This document shows positions 62,689 to 64,000 of a DNA stretch of 64,000 bases, piece by piece; position 1 is the stretch's first letter; the number at the start of each line of letters is the position of its first letter. The position numbers and the translations under genes were made by a program. The stretch is from positions 372,001 to 436,000 of the forward strand of contig CAVRXH010000006.1 of the NCBI GenBank assembly GCA_963725175.1, written 5' to 3'. The notes under the pieces are model-generated. The model did no database searches, was not told the DNA's origin, and worked only from the letters and a program-made list of their open reading frames with translations. This DNA is from DASUBV01 sp963725175. GTDB taxonomy: Bacteria; Actinomycetota; Actinomycetes; Streptosporangiales; Streptosporangiaceae.

Positions 62689-63470
62689 GCGGAGATTCCT
62701 CCGGACTTGTTGTCGTTACTACGGTTGTGCACGAGTTCTGACGCCGTGACATGCGTGGTGCATATCCCGTCGCCGTGCGCGATGGTCGCGAGGCGCTGAA
62801 CGGGCGTGCCGAGCAACCGCCCGAACGCCTCTGTCTCCGCCTCGCACAGCTCCGGGTACTGCTCGGCGACTCGCGCCACCGGGCAATGATGCTGACAGAG
62901 CTGGTCTCCCCCGCCGGCGGCAGGGGCACCACTCGCGGCGGCGGCATATCCGTCCGCGGACAGCGCCTCCGCCAGCGCCTGCACCCGCCGCGCGGGGCTG
63001 GCCGCCTCGACCACGGGCTGGTAGCGGCGCTCCAGCTCGGAGATCTGCTGACGGGCAAACTCCGCGACCGCGTCCGGGCCGGCCTTTTGCGCGATAAAGC
63101 GTAGCGCGCTGCTGGCCAGGTCATCATAGGCGTGCTCGAAGGCACGCCGCCCGGCGTCGGTGATGGCGAACATCCGCGCGGGGCGACCGCGACCGCGGTT
63201 CCCGTAGGTGCGGGCCATCCTGGTCTCGATCATGCCGTCGGCGAGGAGATTGTCCAGGTGCCGCCGGACGCCGGCCGGGGTCAGGCCCAGGCGGGCCGAC
63301 AGGCCGGCCGCGGTGGCGGGGCCGTTCTCCAGGATGAGCCGGGCGATCCGGCCCCTGGTGCTGCGCTCGGCGCGGTCGGTGCCGCTGGCACGCGCTTCGG
63401 CGAACGTCTCCGGTCCTGCGTGCTCCCGAGGCACTGTCTGCTCTCGGGCCGCTGCCTGCTCGTGTGTCAT
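62685..63470 (-). CDS. sufR: SufR-type Fe-S-sensing transcriptional regulator
   Basis: About 261 residues. A winged-helix domain (residues 40-115) includes LSARLGLTPAGVRRHLDNLL and GRGRPARMFAITDAGRRAFE. A C-terminal cysteine set reads QLCQHHCPVARVAEQYPELC and GDGICTTHV, the Fe-S ligands of SufR. It is the first gene of the suf operon and should sense cluster status to control suf expression. The start at 63470 (third residue of the open frame) is preferred. Confidence 0.92.
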   Translation of the reverse strand: MTHEQAAAREQTVPREHAGPETFAEARASGTDRAERSTRGRIARLILENGPATAAGLSARLGLTPAGVRRHLDNLLADGMIETRMARTYGNRGRGRPARMFAITDAGRRAFEHAYDDLASSALRFIAQKAGPDAVAEFARQQISELERRYQPVVEAASPARRVQALAEALSADGYAAAASGAPAAGGGDQLCQHHCPVARVAEQYPELCEAETEAFGRLLGTPVQRLATIAHGDGICTTHVTASELVHNRSNDNKSGGISA

Positions 63471-63512
63471 GGTCACCTCCCGTGCCCTCTCCGCGCCGCG
63501 CTCACTGTTTTG

Positions 63513-63525
63513 ACAACATCATTGT
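63513..63525. promoter_or_regulatory. Dyad upstream of sufR
   Basis: ACAA-N5-TTGT lies about 45 bases ahead of the sufR start, in the AT-rich promoter interval. It may be the SufR autoregulatory site, but dyad arms of four bases are weak evidence. Confidence 0.35.
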
Positions 63526-63732
63526 GCCGTAATTCGTTCCTGGGGCGCAATCGGGGCTGGCACACGGGCGGCCGGGGGCGCGCAGCGGGCTTTCGGCGGG
63601 TGCCTGGCCTGGGCCGGAGGGCGGGGGGCGGCGGGGACCATGCGTTCCGTATCGGGGTTTTTGGGTGCTGCCTTCCGCGGCTGGCGGGCCTGGGCCATGG
63701 GTGGCGGGGGCGCGGGCTGCGATGATGACAGC

Positions 63733-64000
63733 ATGGACGATCCGGGTGTTGCGGGCCGTTCCCGGCCGGCGCTCGCCGACCTCGCGAATCCGGCCATTCT
63801 GCCCGATCCTTATCCGCTGCTGGCGCGGCTGCGGGCGGCGTCGCCGTTCGCGGAGTTCGACGGGGCGCTGGTGGTGGCGGGGCGGCACCGGGACTGCTCG
63901 CGGGTGCTGCGCGAGCCGCGGGCGAGCAGTGACCGGTCCAGGTCGCTGCTGACGTCGCTGTCGCCCATTCAGCCTGGGTCTGGCTCGGAGGAGCCGGGCG
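63733..64000 (+). CDS. Cytochrome P450, N-terminal part (runs off the window)
   Basis: From the ATG at 63733 the frame reads LADLANPAILPDPYPLLARL, then RAASPFAEFDGALVVAGRHR and SRVLREPRASSDRSRSLLTS, the proline-rich entry and first helices of bacterial P450s. The haem-binding cysteine region lies beyond the window. About 89 residues are visible. It starts divergently from sufR across a 260-base gap (63477-63732); apart from the dyad noted, that gap shows no further feature I can support. Confidence 0.8.
   Translation, partial: MDDPGVAGRSRPALADLANPAILPDPYPLLARLRAASPFAEFDGALVVAGRHRDCSRVLREPRASSDRSRSLLTSLSPIQPGSGSEEPG

Noticed and set aside
1..64000. Searched by eye for transposases, integrases, rRNA, other tRNA genes and phage structural genes.
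   Set aside because: None seen apart from tRNA-Sec; the FtsK-like and DUF222/HNH genes are the only hints of mobility.

Overview
The window is very GC-rich and densely coded, with GTG and TTG starts, GTGA/ATGA stop-start overlaps and strong GGAGG ribosome sites. Its families (acVLRF1, DUF222/HNH, DUF3099, DUF5996, DUF6457, SufBDCSUT with a Rieske gene, SufR) point to a filamentous or soil-type actinobacterium. No rRNA, transposase, integrase or CRISPR array is visible.

Layout. 0-3.5 kb: TldD (partial)/TldE protease pair, dodecin, an FMN alpha-hydroxy-acid oxidase and a DUF3099 membrane protein. 3.6-3.8 kb: a structured RNA of three hairpins, each with a C5 loop, resembling the actinobacterial 6C family. 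4-6.9 kb: a DrrAB-like ABC exporter with a PadR regulator and operator palindrome. 7.1-9.1 kb: molybdenum cofactor genes (DUF6457, MobA-like, MoaA). 9.2-13.4 kb: DUF222/HNH protein, methylglyoxal synthase, a frame-broken FAD oxidase. 13.4-22.3 kb: selenocysteine machinery (selB, selA, tRNA-Sec, selD) interleaved with a membrane protein, a zinc-ribbon protein, an HxlR regulator and an acyl-CoA synthetase. 22.3-31.1 kb: a 2661-residue NHL/YD-repeat Rhs protein with a candidate membrane immunity gene just downstream. 31.1-34.3 kb: a low-GC intergenic region, then a membrane-anchored FtsK/SpoIIIE-like ATPase and a small partner. 34.3-40.1 kb: formate dehydrogenase alpha/beta/gamma, with an in-frame UGA and SECIS hairpin in alpha, and divergent fdhD. 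40.1-42.9 kb: a TauABC/SsuABC-like importer. 43-47.8 kb: two paralogous lipoproteins, a heavily broken GH15 gene, a sulfotransferase-like protein and a DUF5996 protein. 47.8-54.3 kb: ABC exporter, enoyl-CoA hydratase, HTH protein, ABC-F ATPase, acVLRF1 and SseB. 54.3-56.1 kb: leuA with a leucine-rich leader peptide. 56.3-63.5 kb: a truncated siderophore-interacting protein, then sufR-B-D-Rieske-C-S-U-T. 63.7 kb to the end: the start of a cytochrome P450.

How the parts fit. About 30 kb holds almost everything needed to build a selenocysteine, molybdopterin-guanine-dinucleotide formate dehydrogenase: Sec-tRNA (selC), Sec synthesis (SelA, SelD), Sec decoding (SelB and SECIS), cofactor steps (MoaA, MobA-like), sulfuration (FdhD) and the three enzyme subunits.

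Caveat. At least ten genes carry frame breaks, often in G/C runs, with the reading frame otherwise conserved on both sides. Many could be consensus errors in a draft assembly, although the GH15 and siderophore-interacting genes look more degraded. Coordinates of broken genes are end-to-end spans. All family assignments are from reading motifs; no database search was run.
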